Part shown: one piece after another, positions 12,619 to 24,080 of the stretch | Numbering within the stretch: the first letter of the stretch is position 1 | Layout: the number at the start of each line of letters is the position of its first letter | DNA from: Zygaena filipendulae | Lineage: Eukaryota; Arthropoda; Insecta; Lepidoptera; Zygaenidae | Direction: 5' to 3' | Length of the DNA stretch: 64,000 bases | Assembly: GCA_907165275.2 (NCBI GenBank) | Contig: OU015664.1 | Coordinates: 8,518,001-8,582,000 of the forward strand | Notes under the pieces: model-generated | Database searches by the model: none | The model's input: the letters and a program-made list of their open reading frames with translations, nothing else | What the model was told of the DNA's origin: nothing | Made by a program: the position numbers and the translations under genes

Positions 12619-13532
12619 GCCGCATAGTGTCGCCGCACTCACACTATTAAATAGATATTATCAATACATGATCTCGCACATCTAAAACTGCTTATTGAGT
12701 AGTGGGGCGTGTCATTTTAGTTTAGATAAGCTGTACCTACATTTGAATCTTTCGCTTGGATTCAAAGTCATTGTCAGCACTCGCTACAAAAACGTGTTGA
12801 CCAAATATTTACTACTATAACTACCAAACTTTAACAATGCATTTAGATTTTAGAAAAGACTTTATATTTATTGAAAAAATGTATACACAACAGGGTCATC
12901 AAATCATATTGGCGAAAAAAAATATTCCTACCTATTCATAATTTCTCACGAAATGTCAGTGTAGCGTGACCGATGTTTATCGGAAAAAATTTCGAACGTA
13001 TTGTAATAGGTTCACATTCACCTATAGGTAAATGTGGTATAGAGAGATCATTGTTATTTGCAAGAAAAAAGCATGGGTAGGTAGCTACTATTTCTTGGGT
13101 ACATGCGCAACTTTCGCCGCAGTTTTCACTGAGTTGTATTTCATCCCTAACATCCGATTCGTTCCCCACATAGGTTCCCCATTTTTTTAGCCTATTTCTA
13201 CTGCTAATAGGTACCCTATCGGAAAATTATTTCCAATATACCTAAGTCTACATGTACCTACTTTGGGTGGAGGAGATACACTACTTTGTGAGCACTAAAT
13301 AGCAAATAAATACTGGAATACTTGAATACACTTAGTTTAGATTAGCTAAATTTATTCTATTTTTATTTTGGTTACAATACAGATATTTTAAAATTTTAAT
13401 TTCTAATATATAGGACAAGTATCTAACCCCTCAGTCGGCGATATGAAGAGGATGTGCCTGAAGAGGACATCGTATACCGATGGAGGACATCCTCAGAAAC
13501 ACACATTATAAGCAAATATAGAAACCTATATA

Positions 13533-15089
13533 CACACATCAAAAGTGTCTAGGGATCAAGCATTTTTATGCGGATTTCTTGAGATTGAGATGTGGCTTTG
13601 TAATAAATTTATGATTTTATAAATTTATATGGATCCTTTTTGGTGCATTACATAATTTGAATCAGGAACTGTCAATCAAATTCGTGTAAAAGATGAAAAT
13701 CAGCTGTCAATATTTTCCCTATAAAAACATACAACGCATTGAAGACATTATTAGTGCTACTGTTTCCCTACTACTGATTAAAACCAACGTTATTATGGAG
13801 CGGCGACGTCATTTAAGCAGGGAAGAAATGCTCAGAGCCGTGGGAATGATAGAAGCTGGTTCCCGGCAACGTACTGTGGCTTTAGCTCTGAATACAAGTC
13901 AGAGTGTTATCAGTCGACTTTGGACACGTTACCGAAGCACTGGTACCGTGGCTGAGCGCCATGGAGGACGGTATCGCTGCACCACACGGAGACAAGACCA
14001 ATACATTCAAATCTTAACTCGAAGAGCTCCAACAATAACCGCCATGATGTTAGCCGTGAGGCTTCATCACTCTTCAGGGAACTTAATTAGCGACCAAACA
14101 GTCAGAAACCGCTTACATGAAGTGAACCTTCATTCCCGAAGACCGCTACGGGTACCACCTATAGCAATGCACAATCGTAGGATTCGATATCAATGGGCTC
14201 TTGAACACAGAAATTGGGCAGAAGAACAATGGCGTTTCGTGTGCTTTTCTGATGAGTCTCGTTTTGGTATGAGACCGGATACAAGACGTATACGACACTG
14301 GAGAACCCCTGGACGCCAACAGCGATTAAAATCCTGCCAGGAAGTCCATCCTTATAGTGGTGGAACCATCATGGTATGGGCGGGTATTTGGATCGGCGGA
14401 AGAACTGAGTTGATTTGGATCAGAGGCAACCTCAACGCTCAAATTTATGCTGAGACGATTGTATCAGACGTCATCGTTCCTCTACAAGTGCAAATCGGTC
14501 CCTTATTTCAGTTAATGCATGATAATGCACGACCGCACACCGCAAGAGTTGTAAGACAGACTCTCGCCGCAGCTAACATCAATGTCCTGCCCTGGCCTGC
14601 TCAGTCGCCAGACTTGAACCCGATTGAGCATGCATGGGATATGCTACAGAGAAGAGCTCTGCCGAATATGGAGGGTATCCAGTCGCAAGAAGACCTTTTT
14701 TTGTTGTTGCAACGAACATGGGCGGCCATTCCACAGCGTGATTTGGATGAACTCATTTTGAGTATGCCAAACCGATGTTCTTGTGTTGTTAGTGTTCGCG
14801 GTAGAAACACGGATTATTAATTGTTTAAGTTACCCAATAAAATTTTAAAGAAAACTGTTATTTCAGTCTTTTTTTGGAACTTTAATGTTAGTGGTTCAAA
14901 TGTCAAAAATCCCTTTATTAGGAAAATGGCAAATTTCTTTATTAATGCAAAGGTGACTTGGTTTATCGTTACTGTGACAAACGAAAACACTTTATTTGAT
15001 GAATCCTTAAAGAAAATTTTAATTAATATCAATCAGGAGAAAAGTTATTGCAAAAATATATGTTGATCCCTAGACACTTTTGATGTGTG
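13533..15089 (+). mobile_element. Full-length Tc1-like transposon with intact ends, 1557 bp
   Basis: Inverted repeats of 27 bp, identical at both ends, start CACACATCAAAAGTGTC and sit between TA dinucleotides at 13531-13532 and 15090-15091. It belongs to a different family from the element at 10771: the ends are unrelated and the transposase is only distantly similar. One uninterrupted transposase gene lies inside. Confidence 0.95.
13795..14820 (+). CDS. Tc1-like DD34E transposase, intact, 341 aa
   Basis: The open frame could start at 13693 (375 aa), but the ATG at 13795 (MERRRHLSREEMLRAVG) gives the usual Tc1 transposase length and starts right before the DNA-binding domain, so I prefer it. 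Residues about 1-60 form the first helix-turn-helix (RQRTVALALNTSQSVISRLW) and about 60-120 a second DNA-binding part with the GGRYRCTTRRQDQY hinge. The catalytic domain follows with Asp in CFSDESRFG, Asp in LMHDNARPHT and Glu in NPIEHAWDM, 34 residues after the second Asp. It ends SVRGRNTDY. No stop, frameshift or lost catalytic residue is visible. An AATAAA lies at 14836. The enzyme would cut and reinsert its element at TA sites. Confidence 0.95.
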   Translation: MERRRHLSREEMLRAVGMIEAGSRQRTVALALNTSQSVISRLWTRYRSTGTVAERHGGRYRCTTRRQDQYIQILTRRAPTITAMMLAVRLHHSSGNLISDQTVRNRLHEVNLHSRRPLRVPPIAMHNRRIRYQWALEHRNWAEEQWRFVCFSDESRFGMRPDTRRIRHWRTPGRQQRLKSCQEVHPYSGGTIMVWAGIWIGGRTELIWIRGNLNAQIYAETIVSDVIVPLQVQIGPLFQLMHDNARPHTARVVRQTLAAANINVLPWPAQSPDLNPIEHAWDMLQRRALPNMEGIQSQEDLFLLLQRTWAAIPQRDLDELILSMPNRCSCVVSVRGRNTDY

Positions 15090-15319
15090 TATTATCTAGG
15101 TAGGCACATATTTATTTATTTTTAACTAGCTGAACCGATATACGTTTAGAATAAGAAAAATGTCATAGAATCATAGAAAAAAGCAGTTCATTTTTTGAAA
15201 ATTTCCAATTTAACTTTCCCTCAAAATTTGATTCAGAAGCTATTACCACAGATACTATAATAGCTATTACTAACTTTAAAAAAAAACGTTAGACAAATTG
15301 ATCCAGTCGAGTCGTATAG

Positions 15320-15420
15320 ATAGATTTGAATTGAATTGAATTGATAATCTTTATTTGACACAACACAAAGATTTACAGCATACGTATTACGTATACAACA
15401 ACAACAATTTCAGATTAATT
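15320..15420 (-). mobile_element. 3' end of a non-LTR retroelement
   Basis: On the minus strand it ends GTGTCAAATAAAGATTATCA followed by (AATTC)n, a typical polyadenylation-like signal plus short tandem tail. Only the tail region is present. Confidence 0.5.
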
Positions 15421-16172
15421 AGTCGGGGAATTCCCTTTTTAATAACGGGCGCGAATTCTTTCACTAGGACGCGTCAGTAAAAATAATATGAAATTACAGA
15501 CGTACGTCACGCCCGAGGGACGTAATCTCATATTATGTTTTATTTATTTATGTTTAAAATAAATGAAAAGATTGAAAAGCCAATTTTTTCGTTTTATCAA
15601 GGACGTATTCATGTGCTACCCGTACTTTGCTTTTTTCATACACAAATATACTTAACAGGTTAAATAAAAAAAGGATACATTGCACTTCCCTCGTACGTAC
15701 GTTCCCGTATGTAAAAAGTTAATTAAGTAGTAAGTACCATCAATTGACATTAACTATAACACAGTGAACATACCAGCTATTATAAAGCGCTTCTGAACTT
15801 CCACATGTATCGGCTTTACAAATATTAATGTTGTTATTTATTCCATGAACCACTAATTTATTTGGATGAATGGAACTACACGCATCAGTGCACTCTATAT
15901 TTTTTAAGACATTTTTCCCGCGCGTATTTTATTCACGTAGCGCGGCAAGGCAAAGGCGCAGCGAGCGACAGCCGCGCGTTCTCTCGTAGACTGAGTGCCA
16001 ACTACCAAGTGCGAGCTAAACGCAGGCAAAACCAAGACAACGGTAGAGCGCGATCTTATAATAGAGTAGCTTAGATTCTTGCTTTCAAAGATGATAGCGG
16101 GACGTGCAATGAAAGATTTATGTACGTCTTTGTTAATCAAGGTCTTAGATTACTACCAGTCTTAATTACCTA
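15421..16172. other. Gene-free stretch with a GC-rich island
   Basis: Mostly AT-rich. The part at about 15915-16060 is GC-rich with many CpG, and contains a 70-codon frame without supporting motifs. It could be a promoter or untranslated exon, but nothing proves it. Confidence 0.35.
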
Positions 16173-16396
16173 CTAGGTGTTCCCGCAGTTTCACCCGCGA
16201 CAAGTTCGGAGTTTCCGCGTGAATTCCGGAATAAAAAGTACCTACCCTATGTCCTTCCCTGTACCTACCCTTGACAAAATGTACCGGTCTATGCAAAATT
16301 TCATGATGATCGGTTGAGCCGTTAAGGCGTGAAAGCGTACCTAACAAATAAACAAACAAATTCACTTTCGCATTTATAATATTAGTAGGTAAGGAT
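16173..16396 (-). mobile_element. Helitron-like element with four CCTA insertions
   Basis: Clear common-type body (CAAAATTTCATGATGATCGG, CTTTCGCATTTATAATATTA). Compared with other copies it carries extra CCTA after GTA at 16241, 16263 and 16337, and GGTA near 16389. Confidence 0.75.
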
Positions 16397-16683
16397 AAAG
16401 ACAGAAACCTAGTGCATAATACTGGATATTCATTAGCAATAAGACACTGCTTAGGTACCGGTTTCTTTGATGTAGGTATATTTTTTCAAGTGAGCGTGGA
16501 TCGCTAAATCCATAATTACGAGGAATAGTGGAAAATGCTCAAAGGACTCGCGGGGCTAACTTTTATAAAAACTTAAAACTTTGTAGGTACTCAGAATTTT
16601 TAAATAATTTTCTTGAAATTGAAGCATTTTTCGTTTTGTCATCCACGCCCACATACCTACTTGAAAAATTCACCTGCACTCAT

Positions 16684-16914
16684 TGGCAATTATGTAATTT
16701 TTGTCGCTATCATATTATTTCAGTTTCAAACAGAAAAATAGCGATTTTGTGATTATTATTCATGACGTTTAGACTGCAGCTTCAACTTTTTGAGTATGTT
16801 TATTTTAGTTTATTGCTAGGTGTCATAACTTGATGCGTGCATATTGTAATCGCAAAACCGCCATGTTTTTGATTGCAACCGAAAAATTACAGAAACAAAA
16901 GTTACATAATAGCC
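16684..16914 (-). mobile_element. GGGGCTATTATGTAAC MITE, copy a
   Basis: About 230 bp whose two halves are roughly inverted: one end GCAATTATGTAATTTTTGT, the other ACAAAAGTTACATAATAGCC. The block AATCGCAAAACCGCCATGTT is shared with the copies at 38395, 40575 and 50886. Confidence 0.72.
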
Positions 16915-17409
16915 CGTCTGTTATTGTATGGCTATTTTTAATAACCAATGCATTTCGTAGAAAATGCATGAATTTTAAAACAACTAGCCCAACAAGGGGT
17001 CATCCCTAATATAGAAAACAGTTTTTGGTTTATTCCTGGTGCTCCCAGTTTAGTTTTTAGGTTGCCAAAATCATTAATACAGTACACTATGTCTGCAATC
17101 GTCCATAAAGGCTAGAATTTTAAACATAAATTTTAGTAGAACAACGTAATTAAAAAAAAAATACCTTGAATTGTAATAAAAATAAATTTATTTCCTGTAT
17201 GCTCAACTAAATATTTTGAATCGTCGTCTAGTATTTATTTTTTTACTTATATATTTAAATAATATTATAGACTATAAGTAAGTACATTATGAAATTATAT
17301 GAAAGCGGGTTAACATTGCAGTCAGTCGCTCGGGTCGCAATCCAACCTAGAGTTTAATGAACAATGCAGCTCACGCGCTTCATACGACGTTTTTCAAGAT
17401 ATTTGCGAG

Positions 17410-17624
17410 GAAAGGACATAAAATAAAATAAACTCGTTTTCTGCTAGGCTGGCTAGGTCTGGCTAGGTTTCATTTTTAGAGAACGTCCGTTTTATCCATG
17501 TTTTCAAGCAATGAAAAATGTGTTTTGGTACTGCTTTTCTACTTAACAACAGATGTCGCTATAAGCAACTTTCTCCGGGAAAAGATAATAATTATTAACA
17601 CAATGAGCGAAGCTCGGTCGCCCA
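17410..17624 (+). mobile_element. Helitron-like relic with GAGCGAAGCTC hairpin end
   Basis: Ends GAGCGAAGCTCGGTCGCCCAG|AT, the same 3' end as 58150-58416: a short hairpin then CYAG before AT. The body shares TTTTTAGA and ATGAAAAATG blocks with that copy. Confidence 0.5.
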
Positions 17625-17731
17625 GATATTTATCACAAAAAGAAAATCTTACCTACATCATGGATTGTTTAATTGGTCCACGCCTACATTTATTTGAGCA
17701 TGGACCCAGGCGCGGTTGCAGCCTGAAATTT

Positions 17732-17747
17732 GGGGGGGGGGGGGGGG
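17732..17747 (+). repeat. 16-base G run
   Basis: An uninterrupted G run in AT-rich DNA, next to a diverged repeat. May form a quadruplex; length may be unreliable in assembly. Confidence 0.7.
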
Positions 17748-17799
17748 TCACTAATAATAAAATACCTATGTCGAGTATTAGACTATTTTGAGATTTGAG

Positions 17800-19519
17800 G
17801 GGGACTATTTTGATTTTGACCCCTCTCAATAAAGATTACAAAAAAAATCGTGGGCGCAGTGTTTTTGCCAATGTCCGTAAGAAAAAAATATTATGAACCC
17901 GAACATACAAATCTTACTTTCAGGTACACTAAAATGCTCGTATAACCTAACTACTAAGTTTGTAGAGCTTAGCAGATTAACAATTCAATTTTTATAAATA
18001 AATAGGTAATATCTTTTAAATAAATGTAAAAAAGATACAATAAATTCTATTTCAAATGTTCAGTCTAAAATTACATCATAATACAAATTTGTTCCAACTT
18101 TCAACTGACTACATTTTCAAACACACAGCTAAGTAGGTAGGTACCTACATGTTATATTGTTATAGTGTATTTTGTACTGACCTAAAATAATACAACATAT
18201 ATTTTATTTACATCAATGCTAAAATCAATGATTTTAAATTAAATGTAATTATATTTTGTATGAAGTTGATAAAACTATAACGAATATATTTTTAACTTCC
18301 TTAGAATAGGTACATCTACATAGGTATTATTAAAAACCTATAATTTGCGTAATCCGATGGCGCTCTGTAAAATATGGATTCGTTATTTGAACTGATGGTA
18401 ATATAAATAAATTTAAAATCTAATCAACCGATGCAATTATTTCGATCATCGCGCCACAACGCGTTACGCGACACATCACACAACGTCTATAGTGTCAACG
18501 ATCGAGACCGATCGCGATCGAGGCAAATCGGTCGGATTTGCGTATGGATTGAGTATTCCAGTGGCGTCTCTAGCCCATGTAGCGCCCGTGTGCAACCATT
18601 ACCCTAGCGCCCCCTAGTAAGCGCGCGGTCAAAATGGAATGGGTGCAAAGTACAAGACGAACAGCACATCAAGTTAATACAACTTGTCTTTCCCCAATCG
18701 ATAATAAACTTTATTATTTGAAGATTTTTGAAGAAGAAATTTCCGTAGCGAGCGGCGCTCGGCGCCCCCTAGGGCCGCTGCGCCCGTGTGCAACGCACAC
18801 CCTGCACCATAGGTAAAGACGCCTGTGGAGTATTCAATGCTACACCAAATTGCCATGGCCGATCGAAAGATACAGAAGTTGGTACTTCTGTAATATGTTA
18901 TGTAATATCTTTAAAGAATTGCTGTAATATGGTTCATGGTATGGTAGTTATATGGGTGCATCAGGCATTTATTTTCTAAACATTGAAAAAATTAACTACC
19001 AAAGACATTAAATAATTTATTGTATAAGTAAATATGGTCGTAAAAAATGCTTTAGATTAGCTAAACCAATATTTAGTCATTTTGGTAAAATTCTTGTTCC
19101 TTTTATTGTTTCTCTTCAGACCAAACCTCTGGCACACTTGGCTGTATTATAAATTGACTATCAAATAAGATGTGACTTCTACTTCTTATCTAGGCCAGTT
19201 TTGAGATAAAAAAACCTTATTTTTCTAGCTACCTATAGGTATATTAATAATCAGTAATCACAATAAAATCACATTTTTGATATTGTCTGTATGTATTGTA
19301 TGGTTCGCCCGTTTACAACGACCGGCGTTATGTATAATGACCAAGGACAGAAAATGCGATTTTAGGGATGCTTGCAAATCATAAATGTATCTATCATTTG
19401 ACATCCGCCCCCTTAGCCAAATTGTCAATCTATGATTGTTATCGCTATAGATAAAAAAATATTGTCAAAAAATTAAAACCGATTTTTTGAAAAATATACA
19501 CATAAAATTGCACTACTGC
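17800..19519. other. Gene-free stretch with a CG-rich repeat relic
   Basis: At 18557-18830, GTGGCGTCTCTAGCCC and GTAAAGACGCCTGTGG are roughly inverted ends around two GCGCCC(C)TAG blocks. It is probably a decayed DNA transposon. The rest is AT-rich without features. Confidence 0.35.
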
Positions 19520-19613
19520 ACTAAAAAGTTAAAAATAATTAACCTACGTATGTGCTTGCACCGACTTCGAAACGACCAGTAGCACATACGTAGGTTATTT
19601 TTTACTTTTTAGT
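19520..19613. repeat. Short foldback repeat
   Basis: ACTAAAAAGT...AACCTACGTATGTGCT at 19520-19556 pairs with 19581-19613, with one 4-nt gap. The loop holds CGACTTCGAAACG, whose inverse appears just downstream (TTTCGAAGTCAG near 19629). Confidence 0.7.
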
Positions 19614-19639
19614 GTGCATTTTTGTTTGTTTCGAAGTCA

Positions 19640-21016
19640 GTTTTAAATTTTTGTTAAAAATTTATTTTTCGCTTTTAAGTGGGTTGGTTTATCTTTATAA
19701 ATAAAAATGAATGTTTGTAGTTTGTCTTCTATGCGTTTCGAAACCATTGGTCCGATTGTGATAAACCTTCTACTTCTTTACAATGGGTTCAGAAAGTAAG
19801 TATACATATATAAAACAAAAAAAGAATTTTCCAAATTCTTTAAAATAATAATAATAATAATAATCCACTTCACAATGGGACCAACTTGAAAAAAAAAAGA
19901 ATTTTCCAAATCGGTCCAGCCGTCTTCGAGTAATCGCGTAACAACAAAAAAAAACAAAGTCGAATTGAGAACCTCCTCATTTTTGGAAGTCTGTTAAAAA
20001 CTAAGGAACGTATCGCCGTGTCACGCGATCGCGAAAAATTGGACTTTTGATCGAACGATTTAACGTGACCATGTGACATTAAAATACATTCCTTAGATTG
20101 TCGACTTAGCTAAGGAGGCTGTTGTGGTGACAGTTCAAATCTACAAACAAAGAGCACCAACAAACAACAAACAGCGAAGTTTTCTGTTGTATGTTTTCAC
20201 ACAACAATGTTTGTGACGATAACGACACTGCAGGTTATCGTAGTCGACACGATATCGGTAGGTGACACGATCGATCGTACTCGACAGTTATTTTTTTCAT
20301 TTATTTATTTATGCAATTGCAGCATACCGTATCACAAACGTACCTAGTAATCTCGAATAGTCACGTAGCACTAGCAAGAAGTTTACCTATACACCGCCGC
20401 GGGATTTCAAAAGTACACTTTTGGAGAGAAGCAGTATTGCACATTTACATCTAACGTTTATCCTTTGATATTTATCTATGCTGCCGTGCTTAGCCAAAAA
20501 GGTCTGTGAACGGTTTTACGGTTTCGAGAAAAACGCTTAGTAATTGAAGTCTTTCTAACGCATTTTTAAGATTAAAATAAGACATTTTCATTTACAAAAT
20601 CTTCTTTAGGTACAGATTAAGGAATCCAACGCAAAAAAAAAAACAGAATTTCATCATTTTTGGACATATGCTTTATTGGCTTAGCATGGCAGTACGGTGG
20701 AACAAAATACAGTGCCGTAAAATAAAGTTTTAGGTTGATCTACTTCACGGACTAATGTGATCCGCGGATATCTGCACGACATTATCGGCGCGGCGACGAT
20801 ACCGTTGACGACAACAACGTAGTGCGAGAGCGTTTAGAAACTATGAAACTACCAATCCGACGAGATCGTGTTATCGTTCGATGTAAAAGCGTCCGCTCTT
20901 GGCACCGTACATAATATCGGTCGTTTATACATACATTTGGATGCGATATTTAGGTACATAGGTTGTCTCTTTAAAATTCTAATTCAATCTACAAATTGGC
21001 GGATCAACTGAGTGAA
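19640..21016. other. Downstream region of HRG1
   Basis: Lies 3' of the heme-transporter stop codon, so its right part probably holds the 3' UTR. A minus-strand AATAAA occurs at 20672-20677. Around 19848-19880 an (ATA)n run joins ATCCACTTCACAA, matching the tail of the SINE at 51176, so a SINE 3' fragment is likely there. Confidence 0.4.
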
Positions 21017-24000
21017 TTATGTTTCTTCCATATGAGGATTTTCAGAGAACAATTGGTGATCATTGTATGTGCGCAGATAATTCCTGGTGCAGAGATAAAG
21101 CATGAGACCCCACTTCATCAACATGAAGGACCAAACCAAGCGGATGACTATGCTTGTCTCTACTGGCATGATAGCTGAAATAAAAATAAAACTTTTTATG
21201 CAAAAGTTGTATGTTGTTGTAAGTTGTTGTCTTGTAGTTTTGACCAGAAAAAAAAACAAATCTATATAATATAATAAGGCCTTACAGAGGTAAAATAAGC
21301 ACCACATGTTATAATGTCTTTTTAGTATTTAGGTACAGACAGCAGCAGGAAGATGTAAACACTTTAGACTTATTGCAATATTATTAAAGTTCAAAGACTA
21401 ACCAAAGTGTGTACATACTGCTGCTGCTGTCTGTACCTGCCCTACGTTACTCTACTATCAACTTGTTTTTATATGAAATATCTTTGAAGACATATTTTTT
21501 TATAGTAGGTGGCCCAGTTTCCCTTTATAGACTTGATGTGGTACATTTGTTAAATAAGAATTGTTCATAATAAAAATTAATGGAAATGCAAAAAAAAAAA
21601 CAAATGATATAATAATAAGCATCAACATGAATCATTTAGGTTGGATGGATATTATGTAGTGTAGTTATACAGGGTGTCCCGTAAATCGACGTCTCACCAG
21701 AACCAGGTGATGAGCTAAGTCATAACAGCTGTTAACAGAAAAATATAAAAATCTTTGCCTATTTAAAAAAGGACGAAAGGACTAAAGCAATAATTTTGAA
21801 AACTTCATTGACAAAAACTTAAATTTTAAGCAGTAGTTTTCAAGATTACTATTCAAGATTACACAATAAGAAAATGGAAAAAATTAAGGTTTGTAGCAAC
21901 AGGGGTTAAAGAACCATCCTAGGGTGTAAATTTTTATAATTTTTATAAATGACCATTTTTTTATGATTTTTTTTTACGTTTTTCTATTATGTTATGACTT
22001 AGCCTACCACCCGATTCTGGCTTGACGTAGATTTACGGGACCCCCTGTATTTGACATAATCCTATAAACAAGATTTCTGATATTTACTTGATTACAAACA
22101 TAAAAAAAAACATGGATTAAATTATTTTGTTACATTTTACAAAGGTCAGCCTGTTAAATGTTTTTTTCTAGCTAACTTAAGAGCAGAATAAAAATCTAAA
22201 TATGAAACACAAAAGCTATAACAAAACAAAATTTTGTTAAGATATTTCTGTTTCAAGTTTCCATAAACATCTCCTCTCCCTAGTATAGTTCTATATTTTT
22301 GTGTTATGAGCCTTCCACTTAAACAGGTTGTATTTTGTAGACTGGTTTGGAACACTCTTAAATTATAGAACACTGTGACTTTGCTTTAGTAGCTTGATTA
22401 GTTATTTGATTAGAAAGGTACAAAACAAGTGTTTGTAAGCAATGGGAATACTCACATGTATGATAATAAATCTCTAAGAATATGTAAAACAATGACAACG
22501 CAGTTCCAACAACAAATCCCACAATTCCAAAGTCACCAATTCCCTGCAGGACTTTCCTTGAAAAGTTTGCATGGAGTGAGTCTTTCAAGTAGTGACAGTG
22601 AAGCACCAATGCTAAACCTGCATGGATGGCTGGAACAAAAAAACATAGAATAAAAATGATGTTATTTTAGATGGGAGTTTAACCAACATCTGTGTGTCCT
22701 GTGATATAGGCACTCCAATGATGATTGCTTTGTATTCCTAGTATTTATTGCAGGTACATCACTTAGTTTATGACCTACAGGTTTTTAATTTTATTATTTT
22801 ATGTTAGTCTAAAGCCAAGGTGTATTGATAAATTAAATGTAACTAGCTTATTAGTGTAACAAACATGATATTTAAACTCTGGAAAGATAGTTGTTAACCT
22901 TTGACATAGAAAGGAGAGTGAACTGTTCCCTACACTTGTATATTTATAACATGGATAACCTTGGAAGTTGTTGATTGTTGTTGTTTACTTGTTCACAATA
23001 AAGGGAACATTTGTTATTACAGAAACTTATCGTGATTATTTGTTTAATTGAAGTTGGACTTTGGAGCCTCCTAAAGCTAATTATCTAGATGACACGTAAA
23101 ACCTTAATCTAGACTTTTTTAAGATATACAGGGTGGAAATGTTAGGTGTGTCGTTAATTTTAATGAATCTGTTTAACATTTTAAAATAAATAACAAACCT
23201 TGAAAAATACCCTATATATTTATTGAATTTGTACTTTGATTCTCATACATTCATTATGAACATTATTTTTATTTTTTTACTATAATAGGTATGTTATTTT
23301 TTAGAGAACTTGACTGTACCTGTATTTCCAATGAACTGCACTTTGAGCATCATATTAATTGAATTTAAAAAAATGTATCTTTCACTTCCTTTTTATAAAA
23401 AAAATTCTTTGATTTATCTTTTCTCTTTGAAGTCGGTGAAATGTTAGTACCAGATTTCACACATTTTTGCCTAAAATACCAGTTTTAAGTGAGCTTGGTA
23501 CACGTTTTTTGGGTAGTATAGTAGTCATCTGATATGATCCTGGATATGATGATGAGGATGGTGGCATACAGCGTAAGTGGACAGGTTTAGTAAGTTTTGA
23601 AGCTTCCTAATTCTTATAATATATCTATGAAAAAACTAAACATCGGCCATGGAATAGGTACCTATCTACCAAAATAAAGTCAGTGGCATTATCAAGAGAG
23701 GAGAATAACTTTGAACGATTTTTAAAAAATTAAACGCAACCCGCCTTTCCCGGTTAAGAGCCTTGTTTGAAATCACAGAGTTCTTTTATAATTATTTTGA
23801 AATCAAGACCATTTCAAGTTTTAACTGATATCACACTTGAGGTCGATATTGAGAGCGATTTTAATATTTTGTCACTAATGCAATTCTGCTGTTTTATAAC
23901 AAAGAAATACTACCGTAATTCGTCAGTACATAGATAAATATGATTGAGCAACTTACCAGAAAGTAGCGCCCACATTCCAGCCTCAATATTTGAATAGACG

Positions 24001-24080
24001 ATGCAAAAACACATAAAAGCTGATAATCCAAACATTACTCCAAGTGCACTCAACGCGATATGAATTTTAGTGCGCAACAT
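21017..24080 (-). CDS. HRG1: HRG1-type heme transporter, 3 exons, 151 aa
   Basis: Coding exons are 23957-24080, 22456-22629 and 21017-21174. Both introns have GT-AG ends (donors GTAAGT and GTGAGT, acceptors after TTCCAG and TTTCAG), and both are phase 1, so the frame joins cleanly. The protein begins MLRTKIHIALSALG and has four hydrophobic helices near residues 7-29, 36-56, 73-97 and 108-128. Length and helix layout match the HRG1/SLC48A1 family (about 146 residues in vertebrates), which moves heme out of endo-lysosomes into the cytosol. His52, in helix 2 (motif LHCHYLKD), lines up with the helix-2 histidine implicated in heme binding. WSFMLMKWG and LYLCTRNY align with the conserved helix-4 tryptophan stretch and C-terminal aromatic/basic motif. 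The family call comes from remembered alignment, so it is an inference. The start is the first ATG and gives the expected short N-terminus. Intron 2 carries a MITE and a 34-bp hairpin. Confidence 0.82.
21332..21437. repeat. Imperfect 34-bp hairpin in HRG1 intron 2
   Basis: Arms 21332-21365 and 21404-21437 pair with about four mismatches and a loop near 38 nt. The outer part GGTACAGACAGCAGCAG pairs perfectly. Size resembles a long pre-miRNA or a tiny foldback element. Confidence 0.75.
21670..22047. mobile_element. MITE with CAGGRTGTCCCGTAAAT ends, copy 2, in HRG1 intron 2
   Basis: Same family as 4547-4931, with inverted ends and TA flanks. It differs from copy 1 by scattered substitutions and small indels, so both are old. 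It lies inside intron 2 of the heme-transporter gene. Confidence 0.8.

Noticed and set aside
13693..13794. N-terminal extension of the second transposase
   Set aside because: Would make the protein 34 residues longer than typical and has no conserved motif; the ATG at 13795 fits better.
22146..22373. Minus-strand 75-codon frame in HRG1 intron 2
   Set aside because: Reads protein-like but starts without ATG, has no donor, and is skipped by the in-frame junction between exons 2 and 3.
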